DNA from: Phycisphaeraceae bacterium
GTDB taxonomy: Bacteria; Planctomycetota; Phycisphaerae; Phycisphaerales; Phycisphaeraceae
NCBI GenBank assembly: GCA_002704825.1
Contig: PAIY01000228.1
Coordinates: 1 to 64,000 of the forward strand
Direction: 5' to 3'
DNA: 64,000 nt
Below, in pieces: positions 46,525 to 54,998 of this stretch (within the stretch, counting starts at the first letter, position 1; every line of letters begins with the position of its first letter). The notes below the pieces were generated by a model, which worked only from the letters and a program-made list of their open reading frames with translations, ran no database searches and had not been told where the DNA came from. The translations under genes were made by a program, and so were the position numbers.

Positions 46525-49004
46525 CCGGCGTTCCCAACCATGTCCAGCAGATTCTTGAGCTTGGAGCGGATATCCGCATGCACCTTGTCGAGTTGTTTGA
46601 TCAATGCGGCAGGCTTTTCGTAGTCGCCGGGTTCAAAGACAAAGGGCTTGTAGCGACCAGCGGAAAGGTTCAGGTCAGCGGCTTCAATACAGTCAGGATC
46701 GAGTCGATCACGGTAGTCGAGTTTGACCGTGCCATCTTTCTCAAAGATTTTCAGTTGCTCAGTGAGGAACTTGAGATATTTGAGATCGACTTCGCCATTA
46801 GCGTTATGTGTAGGCTTGCGGATTTCTTTGCCCGTCTTGGGATCTTTACCCCACGAATCAAGCTGTGCCCAAGCTCGTACGGGTGTGATCCATGCCAATT
46901 GCTGAACATCTTTCTGAGCGTCAGCATCTTTACGATCACGGCGTTCGGACTTGACGCTACGGAGAAGGAGGTTGTAGCCATCGAGTCGGGCGAAGCATTT
47001 TAGGATGACGAGCATCTGCTTTTGAGGCACCGTTTCAAGTATGGGCTTTCTCGGTTTTGTGGTGATGCCTTTGAATGCTTTAGCAAGTTTGGCCTGCGCC
47101 CCCAATGCGGTGGTGTCGAGTGTGTCGCGCAGGGCGATTAGGGCAAACTGGTCGAACTCATGATCGAGTATCCGCTTGCTACGACTAAGTTTGATCAATT
47201 CATTACGAAACTGTCGAAGGCGTCTGTCCAAGTCAGTCTTGGCTGTTTGTAAAGTTTTATTTTTACTTTTGTCCTTTGACCATGACGCGGCGAGAGTTGC
47301 TTTTACGAGGCGCTCGTAGGCCTTGACAATCAATTTCTCACCATCAGCACAGACCTGTGCGGTAGCATCTTTGGGATCACGGTTTAATTCGGAGAAGACC
47401 TCTTGGATGCCCAATGCGTGGCCAGCCTGAGATTTTTCATTAGGAAAAACGTGGAGAAAGTCCTCATCGAGCACGCGCCATCGTTCTTGCCAATATTCAG
47501 GCTGATGATAGGCAGTGGTTACAGCCTGATCTCGCTGGTTGGGCATATCGGTGCCTTGGAGTACCTTGTGCCAACTTTGGAATTTTTCGACAGCGTCATA
47601 GAGATCATTGTTCTGGTAGAGCCGGTCCTTGCGCTTCTGATCGAGTGTGTATGCTTCATCGTTGACCTCGTAAAACCAGACCTCATGAGTACGAGGCGGA
47701 TCGCCGGGCACGATTGCAGTGTCGTCGTCCGAACTCTTGGCCTTCTGGAAAATGAGAATGGAGGTCTTCACTCCGGCATAGGGCTGGAACACGCCCCCGG
47801 GTAGCGAAACGACGCCTTCAAGGGTGTGTTCAAATAGCAGTTGACGACGAAGCTCAATGTGAGCCTTGGTAGAACCAAACAGAACGCCATCGGGCACAAC
47901 GACGGCACATCGTCCACCGATGCGTAGCAAATCAAGCATTAGCCAAACAAAAAGCAATTCACTCTTTGTGGTGATCGGCTTATTTTTATTGCCCGAAGCG
48001 GGGAAACGACGGCGATTGGTTGACAGATCGCCTTCATCCACGCTACCAGTGAACGGTGGATTGGCGAGAATGAAATCGAATTTGTTACTAAGGCTCTTCT
48101 CGTCCATCCGTTTGGATAACGCGTCGAGTTGTTCAATGTTGGGGAAGTCCAGATCATGAAGAATGAGGTTCATCCACGCAATACGAACCATCGTGCGATC
48201 ATTGTCATAGCCATAAAAACAGTTATTGAGGTCAAGCCCGTCAGGCAGTGTGCCGAACGTACGGTGCGGGGTGCCGTCCCATTCAATGCGAAGTGTTTGA
48301 GGGTCAGTGGCCTGTTTTTTCCAGTGCAAGAGTGTATTAACAAGAAACCCACCAGTACCGCACGCGGGATCGAGGATGTTCGAACCAACGGGTGGGTCGA
48401 GCATTTCTACCATGAAGCGGATGATGTGGCGCGGTGTTCGGAACTGACCATTCTTGCCGGCTGACTGAATCTCACTAAGCAAATACTCGAAGATATCGCC
48501 CATGATATCCGCGTTGGCGCTGCGGGAGTCGAGTTGGGTAAACAAATCGTCGATCTCCTCGACGGCTCGTTTTAATGTGTCGACCTTGTTGGTATCGAGG
48601 ATAAAATATGCGTCATCGAGCCGACCGCTAATCTTTTCAAGTGGATCGTGATTAGACGGATTGTTCGCCTTCAGCCACTTCTCCAAGTTGCGCAGCCAAG
48701 GAAAGACCGTTTCGTTAAGCAGTGTGAATGAGGGGTCTTTGCGGATGTGGCTCCACTTGCACTTGGTGTAGTCGTTCTTGATCTTTCGATTTTGTCGTTT
48801 CCGTCCCCTCTTGTTCTGTTCGTAATCGATGTAGAAAATAGTTGGCTTGCCTGATTTGACGCGCTGCTGGTCGAAATGTTCGAGCTGACGGAGAAAGAGC
48901 AGGTAGGTGATCTGCTCGATGGCAACGAGGGGATTAGTCATACCCGCAGACCAGAACATGGTCCAGAGGCCGTGAATCTTATTTCGCAGTTTCGGTGAAA
49001 GCAT
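46521..49004 (-). CDS. hsdM: Type I methyltransferase subunit HsdM (long form)
   Basis: N6-adenine DNA methyltransferase subunit of 827 residues; classical HsdM has about 500-530. The N-terminal helical domain is followed by motif I (DPACGTGGF, ~212) and the catalytic NPPF (315-318). About 300 residues beyond the usual end are rich in charge and coiled-coil-like, and carry the unusual FVFEPGDYEKPAALIKQLDK near the C terminus. It forms an operon with hsdS, the ATPase and the HNH gene through overlaps, and no hsdR exists on the island or elsewhere in this window. An upstream HTH gene, 135 bases away, reads the same way. Confidence 0.92.
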   Translation of the reverse strand: MLSPKLRNKIHGLWTMFWSAGMTNPLVAIEQITYLLFLRQLEHFDQQRVKSGKPTIFYIDYEQNKRGRKRQNRKIKNDYTKCKWSHIRKDPSFTLLNETVFPWLRNLEKWLKANNPSNHDPLEKISGRLDDAYFILDTNKVDTLKRAVEEIDDLFTQLDSRSANADIMGDIFEYLLSEIQSAGKNGQFRTPRHIIRFMVEMLDPPVGSNILDPACGTGGFLVNTLLHWKKQATDPQTLRIEWDGTPHRTFGTLPDGLDLNNCFYGYDNDRTMVRIAWMNLILHDLDFPNIEQLDALSKRMDEKSLSNKFDFILANPPFTGSVDEGDLSTNRRRFPASGNKNKPITTKSELLFVWLMLDLLRIGGRCAVVVPDGVLFGSTKAHIELRRQLLFEHTLEGVVSLPGGVFQPYAGVKTSILIFQKAKSSDDDTAIVPGDPPRTHEVWFYEVNDEAYTLDQKRKDRLYQNNDLYDAVEKFQSWHKVLQGTDMPNQRDQAVTTAYHQPEYWQERWRVLDEDFLHVFPNEKSQAGHALGIQEVFSELNRDPKDATAQVCADGEKLIVKAYERLVKATLAASWSKDKSKNKTLQTAKTDLDRRLRQFRNELIKLSRSKRILDHEFDQFALIALRDTLDTTALGAQAKLAKAFKGITTKPRKPILETVPQKQMLVILKCFARLDGYNLLLRSVKSERRDRKDADAQKDVQQLAWITPVRAWAQLDSWGKDPKTGKEIRKPTHNANGEVDLKYLKFLTEQLKIFEKDGTVKLDYRDRLDPDCIEAADLNLSAGRYKPFVFEPGDYEKPAALIKQLDKVHADIRSKLKNLLDMVGNAG

Positions 49005-49138
49005 GGGTATCCTTAGGCGACCAAATAGGCCGCAAGTGTAATCAATTCGTTAATCTCATGGGCGTAAATAGCTTGCATTCCGATAGCCACCCAGCACATT
49101 TGATTTGCGGATCAATTCGCTTAGTGCAAATAGCGGCT

Positions 49139-49333
49139 TCAGTCACCATTCTGAGCATCCTGTCTCTTCTCAAGCCAATGGTCTATAGCGTCTCGCTTGA
49201 ACCGCCAGTGGCGGCCAATCTTAGTCCCCGGTACTTCACCGCGCCGAACAAGGTGATAGAGGGTGGACTTACTGATTTTAAGGTAGTCCGCCAACTCGTC
49301 GATCGTCATTACGGAATCGGTTTGCCTTGGCAT
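49139..49333 (-). CDS. Excisionase/HTH_17-type DNA-binding protein
   Basis: Protein of 64 residues from ATG 49333 (MPRQTDSVMTIDELADYLKI), with AGGA at ribosome-site distance. It is one MerR-like winged helix: IDELADYLKISKSTLYHLVR then RRGEVPGTKIGRHWRFKR. Such proteins act as recombination directionality factors or as small regulators. It lies between the recombinase and hsdM genes on the same strand, so it may both help excision and control the defence operon. Confidence 0.85.
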   Translation of the reverse strand: MPRQTDSVMTIDELADYLKISKSTLYHLVRRGEVPGTKIGRHWRFKRDAIDHWLEKRQDAQNGD

Positions 49334-49680
49334 GATCGTGGTCCTGTCCAATGCGGGGAAGGCCAGGCGGTGTAATTGGGATACCCCCAGACCCTACCTG
49401 CCCATTGCAAGAATATCCTATTTGACAGTTAGTGACGATTGATGTCAACAACTGATAATACATGGTGGTTCTAGTCACCGCAGGACACGTAAAATTAGAG
49501 CACTTTGACCAACAGGAAGCCTTGCTGGTGGACACGTTGAATTATTGCTTTTTTGCAACCTTGTCGATGATATGTTAGTTGGCCAATGGTGAGGTGTTGA
49601 GTCGATACAAGGCTGAGTTTTACGATCCCCTATCCGTCTTTATCAAGCTGTTTCTGAGTACGATAGCAACCCGAATCAAT
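49334..49680. other. Promoter region of HTH protein and defence operon
   Basis: Non-coding stretch between the recombinase and HTH genes. It contains the TTGACA/TGTCAA inverted pair at 49422-49448 but no second gene. The -10 box of a promoter on the minus strand could not be fixed. Confidence 0.5.
49422..49448 (-). promoter_or_regulatory. Candidate operator or promoter of the HTH/hsdM operon
   Basis: TTGACA and TGTCAA form an inverted repeat spaced by 15 bases. On the minus strand the outer TTGACA would also serve as a -35 box. It lies ~90-110 bases before the HTH gene. Assignment is weak. Confidence 0.35.
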
Positions 49681-51177
49681 TCACGCTTCAAGGAAGTGTT
49701 GCAGTTGCTCGTGAACCTGCATCGTCGCCTCAGCCACCTTATCGAATGGGCGATTGGAATAGATATCTGCCAAATCATCGCTCTTTACAGCGCGCCCGTG
49801 CATCAAGAAAACACCTGCGATTTCACCATCACTCACATTACGTACAAGCTGAGCAGCAGTCTTGCGCATATATTTAAAACCAAATTGCTTGTGTTTCACT
49901 TGAAGTTCTGGTCTTACTTTTACAACACGCTTCATGAACCTAGACCATTGACTGCCAATACTTTTTCCTGTCGACGGCTCGCCTCTCGTCGATAAAACCG
50001 CAGCTTCATGGTTGCCACCATGTTCGGCCCAATGAGCTTCAAGAGCTTGCATAGTTTCCGGCCAAAGAGGCCATTGCCCTAACACGTGATTCTTGTGTCG
50101 AAGCCGCTTGATCTGAGGGGGGTCAGAAGAATCATCAATCTCTGATTTTAGCAACGATTGAATTTCAGCCCCCGCAGCCCCTGTATTTAAACTCAACAAC
50201 ATTAACAGTCGTTCATATGGTCTAGCCAGTCCGTACAGAATGCCTAGCTCTTCTATTGTCCAGACAAGTACCCCCTCGGCTTTCTCTGAAATTTCTTTAG
50301 GGGTCATTATGCTTTTGGCATCGACTCTGAGTATTCGCTCAGCACCTTTGGGTTTATCCCATTCCCATGTATCTGATTCATCAAGCCAATTCACGAAACG
50401 ACGAGCATCGCTGAGCATATTGCCAACCGTAGCGACACTGATTGGACGCTCAGTTACACCCTTTACAGTTCGAGCAAAGGGACGACTTGCCCAATAATTT
50501 GTAATCTCTTCAAGAGCAGAGCGGCCAACCTCATCAAGCGGACGATCCACCACACTATGCTTAAGTTGTAATGCTCTTTTGCTCTGTGTTTCCGCACCTT
50601 TAATGTGTCTACCAGCTAACCATTCAGAGAAGGATTCGATAGCTGCGTGAAGCATTTGCCCGTTGTGCGGTCTTGTTGGAGAACGAACTTGTGCAACACT
50701 GGCTTGGTACTCGGCAACAACTCGCATATCTTCCACTTTCCCTGCTGCGACTTGCTTTCCCGCTTCAAGCAATTCAGGATCAGCAGGTGTAACCGTGACC
50801 ATATGGAACATCGACTTTATATGTGCAAAAGTCAAAGCATAAGAATAGGCTCGATGTACAGGATCGGGAATCGTGTTTATTTGTGGTGGTACATCAAACA
50901 CAATGTTTCTCTTACCTTTGGCAATCTGTTTGGCTCCCCACAATTGCCATCCGTACCATATGGTTTCTTTTGCTTCAAACCCTCCCGCAATACATTCTTT
51001 CACAAGGTCATTCCATATCTGCTCGATAAGCAACACTGACTGCTCAGCACGAGACCTATCGTATCCCAAAGCAAAACGAACAGATAACTTTTTGCCACTT
51101 GCTGAAATGACATTCCCCATATCGCGGGTAAAGCCGCGCCCTTCACGAAAAGTAACTTCGACTGATGATCGTGTCAT
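49681..51177 (-). CDS. Diverged tyrosine recombinase (integrase)
   Basis: Protein of 498 residues, the likely integrase of the island. The C-terminal half has the recombinase layout: LLSLNTGAAGAEIQSLLKSE at about 335, FKYMRKTAAQLV with Arg at 438, FLMHGRA with His at 460 and ADIYSN with the presumed nucleophile Tyr at 473. The first catalytic Arg (TGxRxxE) is replaced by Ala. Residues before ~320 include a SAM-like core-binding domain (VGNMLSDARRFVNWLDESDT). It lies 182 bases from the tRNA-Leu and is transcribed away from it. Planctomycete integrases are often degenerate at this Arg, so activity is possible. Confidence 0.75.
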   Translation of the reverse strand: MTRSSVEVTFREGRGFTRDMGNVISASGKKLSVRFALGYDRSRAEQSVLLIEQIWNDLVKECIAGGFEAKETIWYGWQLWGAKQIAKGKRNIVFDVPPQINTIPDPVHRAYSYALTFAHIKSMFHMVTVTPADPELLEAGKQVAAGKVEDMRVVAEYQASVAQVRSPTRPHNGQMLHAAIESFSEWLAGRHIKGAETQSKRALQLKHSVVDRPLDEVGRSALEEITNYWASRPFARTVKGVTERPISVATVGNMLSDARRFVNWLDESDTWEWDKPKGAERILRVDAKSIMTPKEISEKAEGVLVWTIEELGILYGLARPYERLLMLLSLNTGAAGAEIQSLLKSEIDDSSDPPQIKRLRHKNHVLGQWPLWPETMQALEAHWAEHGGNHEAAVLSTRGEPSTGKSIGSQWSRFMKRVVKVRPELQVKHKQFGFKYMRKTAAQLVRNVSDGEIAGVFLMHGRAVKSDDLADIYSNRPFDKVAEATMQVHEQLQHFLEA

Positions 51178-51198
51178 AGCTAATCAAATATCCCGTAA

Positions 51199-51251
51199 TC
51201 GGTACAAATCAAGAATGAATCGGTACAGAAAACGGGGCAAAAATCGGTACA
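51199..51251. promoter_or_regulatory. TCGGTACA triplet, candidate recombinase arm sites (right)
   Basis: Direct TCGGTACA repeats at 51199, 51220 and 51244, the same orientation as the pair at 39441-39460. They lie just upstream of the recombinase gene. Confidence 0.55.
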
Positions 51252-51320
51252 TTTTGCATTGTGCTCAAAATGACATGCCCCGTAAATCACGACAAACAAA
51301 TGATATGAAAAAACTTAAAC

Positions 51321-51350
51321 AAAAAACCCCAACTTGTGAATCGTTGGGGG
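51321..51350 (-). terminator. Terminator downstream of tRNA-Leu, on island DNA
   Basis: On the minus strand CCCCAAC, a 9-base loop, GTTGGGG and TTTTTT follow the tRNA 3' end within ten bases. It is inside the island, next to the attachment repeat. Confidence 0.85.
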
Positions 51351-51355
51351 GAAGC

Positions 51356-51379
51356 AATGCGGGCGAGAGGACTCGAACC
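51356..51379. repeat. Right attachment repeat (within tRNA-Leu 3' end)
   Basis: Identical over 24 bases to 39320-39343. It covers the 3' acceptor strand and part of the T-arm of the intact tRNA gene. Confidence 0.9.
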
Positions 51380-51441
51380 TCCACGGGTGTTACCCCACCA
51401 GAACCTAAATCTGACGCGTCTGCCAATTTCGCCACGCCCGC
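51359..51441 (-). tRNA. tRNA-Leu (anticodon UAG)
   Basis: 83 bases with a perfect 7-bp acceptor stem (GCGGGCG / CGCCCGC), a leucine-type long variable arm, the T-arm GGTTCGAGTCC and an anticodon stem-loop TCAGA-TTTAGGT-TCTGG reading UAG, which decodes CUA-type leucine codons. CCA is not encoded. The gene is the insertion site of the island and stays complete. Confidence 0.96.
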
Positions 51442-51682
51442 TTGGAGTGGATGGCACATGATACACGGATCATTCGTCTTTCGCATCCAATCCTGAGATG
51501 ACCTGTACCGACATCAAGGTACTCGACACCGTGTCCCGACGGGTGTTGCGGGGAGGGATTGGACCCAATTGATGTACAGATTGGCCGATATCACGCATGG
51601 ATTGATTTGGGCTGCTGAGATATGATCATCTTTGTACTTGTTGACATTTATCTTTGATCCAACTTTCACAAAGGAAACGCGC

Positions 51683-52213
51683 ATGAAATTCGCAATCTCA
51701 ACCTTGATGCTGATGATGTGTCTGACCGGCATGCTCCATGCTGAACAGGAAGCTGCCCCGAACCTGCTGGGGGACAAACTCGATGCCAAGTCCGGCTGGA
51801 AAATCTGGATTCACCAACCCGTCCGCGAAGCCGGTGCCAAAGGGGAATTGAAAGACAATACGGCGATCCTCACCCCGCCTGCCGAAGACGCCCTGGAAAA
51901 AATGTCCGTCCACTGGATGCAGCTTTACAAAGAAGTGACGTTGGAACAAGACAAAAGCTACACCCTGACATTCAAGACCGACGCTCCTGAAGACTGTGAA
52001 ATGCAGGCTGTGTATCTGCTGAGCAAATCGCCTTACACGCACTATTTCGATCACACCCTCAAAGTCAAAGCCGGCCCGCAGACACACAAGGTGACCATCA
52101 CCCCCAAGCCCTCCAAGGATGGCTATGACACACCGCGGTCGCTGCGTCTTTTCTGTGGCTCAGTCAAAGGTGCAACCACCATCAGTGATATCAAACTTGT
52201 TGAACCCAAGTAA
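51683..52213 (+). CDS. Secreted CBM4/9-like beta-sandwich protein
   Basis: Protein of 176 residues from ATG 51683, with AAAGGAA upstream. A signal peptide (MKFAISTLMLMMCLTGMLHA) precedes one domain that resembles a family 4/9-type carbohydrate-binding module: NLLGDKLDAKSGWKIW, LYKEVTLEQDKSYTLTFKTD and ISDIKLVEPK at the C terminus. No catalytic part is present. It may bind cell-wall or environmental polysaccharide; this is inferred from fold similarity only. A terminator follows the stop. Confidence 0.7.
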   Translation: MKFAISTLMLMMCLTGMLHAEQEAAPNLLGDKLDAKSGWKIWIHQPVREAGAKGELKDNTAILTPPAEDALEKMSVHWMQLYKEVTLEQDKSYTLTFKTDAPEDCEMQAVYLLSKSPYTHYFDHTLKVKAGPQTHKVTITPKPSKDGYDTPRSLRLFCGSVKGATTISDIKLVEPK

Positions 52214-52311
52214 ACAAGACGAGATTTAAAACCAAAGGCAACCCGTGCCGCAGGAGTGACATTGCTTTTGAAAAACAGCGTGCAGATTAAAACATTCTGT
52301 GAGAACATACC

Positions 52312-52347
52312 ACGCGAGCCTGTTTTTCAGGTTCGCGTTTTTATTTT
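52312..52347 (+). terminator. Terminator after the CBM-like gene
   Basis: GCGAGCCTG pairs with CAGGTTCGC (one G-U) around TTTTT and is followed by GTTTTTATTTT. It also overlaps the stop of the convergent gene at 52341. Confidence 0.8.
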
Positions 52348-53507
52348 GCAGACACCCTGACCACGTAGCCACACTCAGGGCAGGTGTCCGACGCAGCGTT
52401 GATCAAAAGGTAATCACACTGCGGGCAATGGGGCTCAAACAGTTTGATCTGAAACGCCATGTGACACACACGGCAATGACTTTCCCCAATGGGTAGCGTC
52501 TGCTGGGTCTGACAATGCGGACAGGTCAGAGACAGTTCCCTGTAAACCAATTCCGACTCTTCGCGCGTGCGTCGTTGCGTTCGGCGACGGTTGGCACCAT
52601 GGATCACCAGCAAAGCGAATGTCCCGCAAATGGTCATAAACGCGCAGGCACCCGAGAGTCTTGCCAAGCCGTCGACGCTGCCTTTGGAGAAGATGTCCAT
52701 CGCTGCGAGTTGCACGAAAAGTCCGGTGGCAACGGCCATCCCCTGGACCACCATGCGCGTGATGGCTTGGCCGCCACCTTTCATGGTCAGTAACCAGATG
52801 ACATTGCCATGGGCATAGAGGATGCTGATGATCGTTGCCAGCGCAAACCATGTTGGGTCTTTGCCCCCACCGATCCAGATTTCGATGAGCAAAAACAGGT
52901 AACTGGTCAGCGTTGCGATCAAGCCGACGAGTTTATGGGGTCTAAACCGGCCTGCGAGAATCAGGACAGCAAGCAGTCCATAACCAAGCAATGCCCAGCT
53001 TGTCTCCCACCAATCGCTGTAGGAACCGAGCGTGCTGCGAAGTCGAAAACTGTCATTGATCGCAGCAAGTAACAATAGCAATTGCGTGATGCAACTGACC
53101 GCAAGCAGGATATGGCCAGCAAGTTTGACGCCTTCTTTACGCTGCAGATACAACGCCAACATGGCCAGCAAACCGGTGATCGGCAGCGTCAGACTCATGT
53201 AGCCGCAGACTTCCCAGAAATCATTTTCAAAAAAGTCTGCATCGACAAACCAAATCAGCAGCAGGCAAAGCAGAAACTCGATACCGGTGAGTCCCATGCC
53301 CAGCAGGCCGGTACGATGGAAGTTATCCACGCGCGAAAGTCCGCTGCTGATCTGATAAAACAGACAGCCCATGGAAACAGTGACGGCCGAGCCGATGATT
53401 TGCCAGGTGAGTTTGTCACCGCCAAAGAGAATACCGATCGCCCCACCGATGGCAGCGATGGCCAAAGTTGCCAGCAAGGTGCGTATGATCCATTGTCGTG
53501 TGGACAT
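52341..53507 (-). CDS. Zinc-ribbon multi-pass membrane protein (paralogue 1)
   Basis: Unrecognised protein of 388 residues from ATG 53507 (MSTRQWIIRTLLATLAIAAI), with GGAG upstream. About ten transmembrane helices are followed by a cytoplasmic C-terminal pair of zinc ribbons: SLTCPHCQTQQTLPIGESHC-type CxxC and PHCQ, then HCPQCDYLLINAASDTCPEC. It shares this plan and several segments with the next gene upstream (53593), 86 bases away. The paired ribbons suggest a role in metal- or nucleic-acid-linked sensing, but nothing specific is known. Confidence 0.75.
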   Translation of the reverse strand: MSTRQWIIRTLLATLAIAAIGGAIGILFGGDKLTWQIIGSAVTVSMGCLFYQISSGLSRVDNFHRTGLLGMGLTGIEFLLCLLLIWFVDADFFENDFWEVCGYMSLTLPITGLLAMLALYLQRKEGVKLAGHILLAVSCITQLLLLLAAINDSFRLRSTLGSYSDWWETSWALLGYGLLAVLILAGRFRPHKLVGLIATLTSYLFLLIEIWIGGGKDPTWFALATIISILYAHGNVIWLLTMKGGGQAITRMVVQGMAVATGLFVQLAAMDIFSKGSVDGLARLSGACAFMTICGTFALLVIHGANRRRTQRRTREESELVYRELSLTCPHCQTQQTLPIGESHCRVCHMAFQIKLFEPHCPQCDYLLINAASDTCPECGYVVRVSAK

Positions 53508-53592
53508 GTCAAACTCCAAAGCCAGTCAGGAAGAGGCGTCACCCGTCCCCATCGTGACAAAGGTCATCAGGTTGGAATTTGATTGTACCGGA

Positions 53593-54792
53593 TCAGGCAG
53601 GTTGACCAACCGGTGTTCCGAGATTCTCACTTAATGGATGCCCACACTCCGGGCAGTTGCCAGTGCTTTGACCGATGAGCAGGTATTCGCAGTTGGCACA
53701 ATGCGGCTCGGTGATACGGAAGTGAAACTGTATGCCACAGGTGCAGCAATGTTGGCCGGCTTCGGTGAGCAGTTGGGCGGTCTGACAATGCGGGCAGGTG
53801 ATCTGGAGTTGTGAATAATGAAACTGTGAGGGGATATCATTCCGCCGGATTTTGATCGCATCGACTGCAGCTTTGAATGCAACGACAAACGTCAATGTGA
53901 TCATCACGAACAGGATCATGCCAAAGAGCATGAGGATGGCAGTCTCCTGTTTGCCACGGATATTCATTGCAAAGGCGCACAAGTACATCATCACCGCTGC
54001 ATCCAGGACGCCCAATCCCAACGCGACGTTACGAACCATCCGCCCCCAGAACGGCTTGATGGGAATGCACATCATCAGATTGAAATAGGCAATGACGATG
54101 GCCAAGATTGCACCGATCCCGACCTGCCAGACATTACTCTGTTGGACACGGTAAACACGCATGACATCCATCGTGATCAACACACACGTCACCGCTGTCC
54201 CCACCAACGCCAAGGCCTTGTACCATCGCCAGGGTCCCGCAAAGAGAACCGCCAAACCGATGCCAACGCAGGCTTCCAACACGGTGAGAACCATCAGCAG
54301 ATTGGTCAATCGCCAATTACGCAGGATCTCTGAACAGAAGCCTGCGGTGGTCAGCATCACCATGAACAATGCGGTTGCGATGATGAGAATCCATGAGGAG
54401 ACGAATAGCGCTTTGAATCGTTTGAGATAGGCTCCCAATCCCATCAATACCGCTGCAGGCATCATGGCGATGATCAGGACGATGAAGAACTCTTCCCAAT
54501 CACGCCCCCGTCGAAAGGCTGAATTGGTCCAGGTAAAAAACAAGCCTTTGAACATCAGACACGTTAACGTCACCCAACCCATCGCCACCCATGAGGCATG
54601 TTTGCCATGTTTAAGCAGTGACAACCAACTGGCTGGATACAGCAGCAGGCAGGCAACGGCGGTGGCGATTGCCCCACCAATCGCCGGGCCGAAGATATCG
54701 TCTTCCATGATCACCAGGCCGTAGCAACCTGCCAGAACATTGAGTCCAAGTAGAGCGAAGAAGCCCCAGAGTATCCATTTGCGAATTTGCAT
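53593..54792 (-). CDS. Zinc-ribbon multi-pass membrane protein (paralogue 2)
   Basis: Unrecognised protein of 399 residues. It has about ten transmembrane helices, then the tail QITCPHCQTAQLLTEAGQHC and HCANCEYLLIGQSTGNCPEC, two zinc ribbons in tandem. The overall design and the order of ribbons match the gene at 52341, so the two are a tandem duplication that has diverged in the membrane part. Probably co-transcribed. Confidence 0.75.
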   Translation of the reverse strand: MQIRKWILWGFFALLGLNVLAGCYGLVIMEDDIFGPAIGGAIATAVACLLLYPASWLSLLKHGKHASWVAMGWVTLTCLMFKGLFFTWTNSAFRRGRDWEEFFIVLIIAMMPAAVLMGLGAYLKRFKALFVSSWILIIATALFMVMLTTAGFCSEILRNWRLTNLLMVLTVLEACVGIGLAVLFAGPWRWYKALALVGTAVTCVLITMDVMRVYRVQQSNVWQVGIGAILAIVIAYFNLMMCIPIKPFWGRMVRNVALGLGVLDAAVMMYLCAFAMNIRGKQETAILMLFGMILFVMITLTFVVAFKAAVDAIKIRRNDIPSQFHYSQLQITCPHCQTAQLLTEAGQHCCTCGIQFHFRITEPHCANCEYLLIGQSTGNCPECGHPLSENLGTPVGQPA

Positions 54793-54998
54793 GCTGCCCC
54801 CTGATGTTCAAGTCTTAACTGCCCATGATAGTATCCGTATCCATCCTATGTGAGCGAACGGAGAATCACCCAATCATACAACCTATCCATCTTTTTTGAT
54901 GCTTATCAAGCATGCAAGGTTCCGGCTATTGCGCGCCTTTTGTGCATTGAAATGAAGGCCTCGAAACATAACTCCCATAAAAACGCCATCCGACATGC

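Larger units (their letters stand above)
39320..51379. mobile_element. Integrative island at tRNA-Leu(UAG) carrying a defence operon
   Basis: Bounded by 24-bp direct repeats, one of which is the 3' end of an intact tRNA-Leu gene. A diverged tyrosine recombinase lies next to the tRNA end and TCGGTACA repeats lie about 100 bases inside both ends. Contents from left: two small membrane proteins, an XRE regulator, a HUH-like protein, then HNH nuclease, ATPase, HsdS, HsdM, an HTH protein and the recombinase. No conjugation, plasmid-partition or phage structural genes are seen, so it is probably mobilised passively. Confidence 0.85.
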
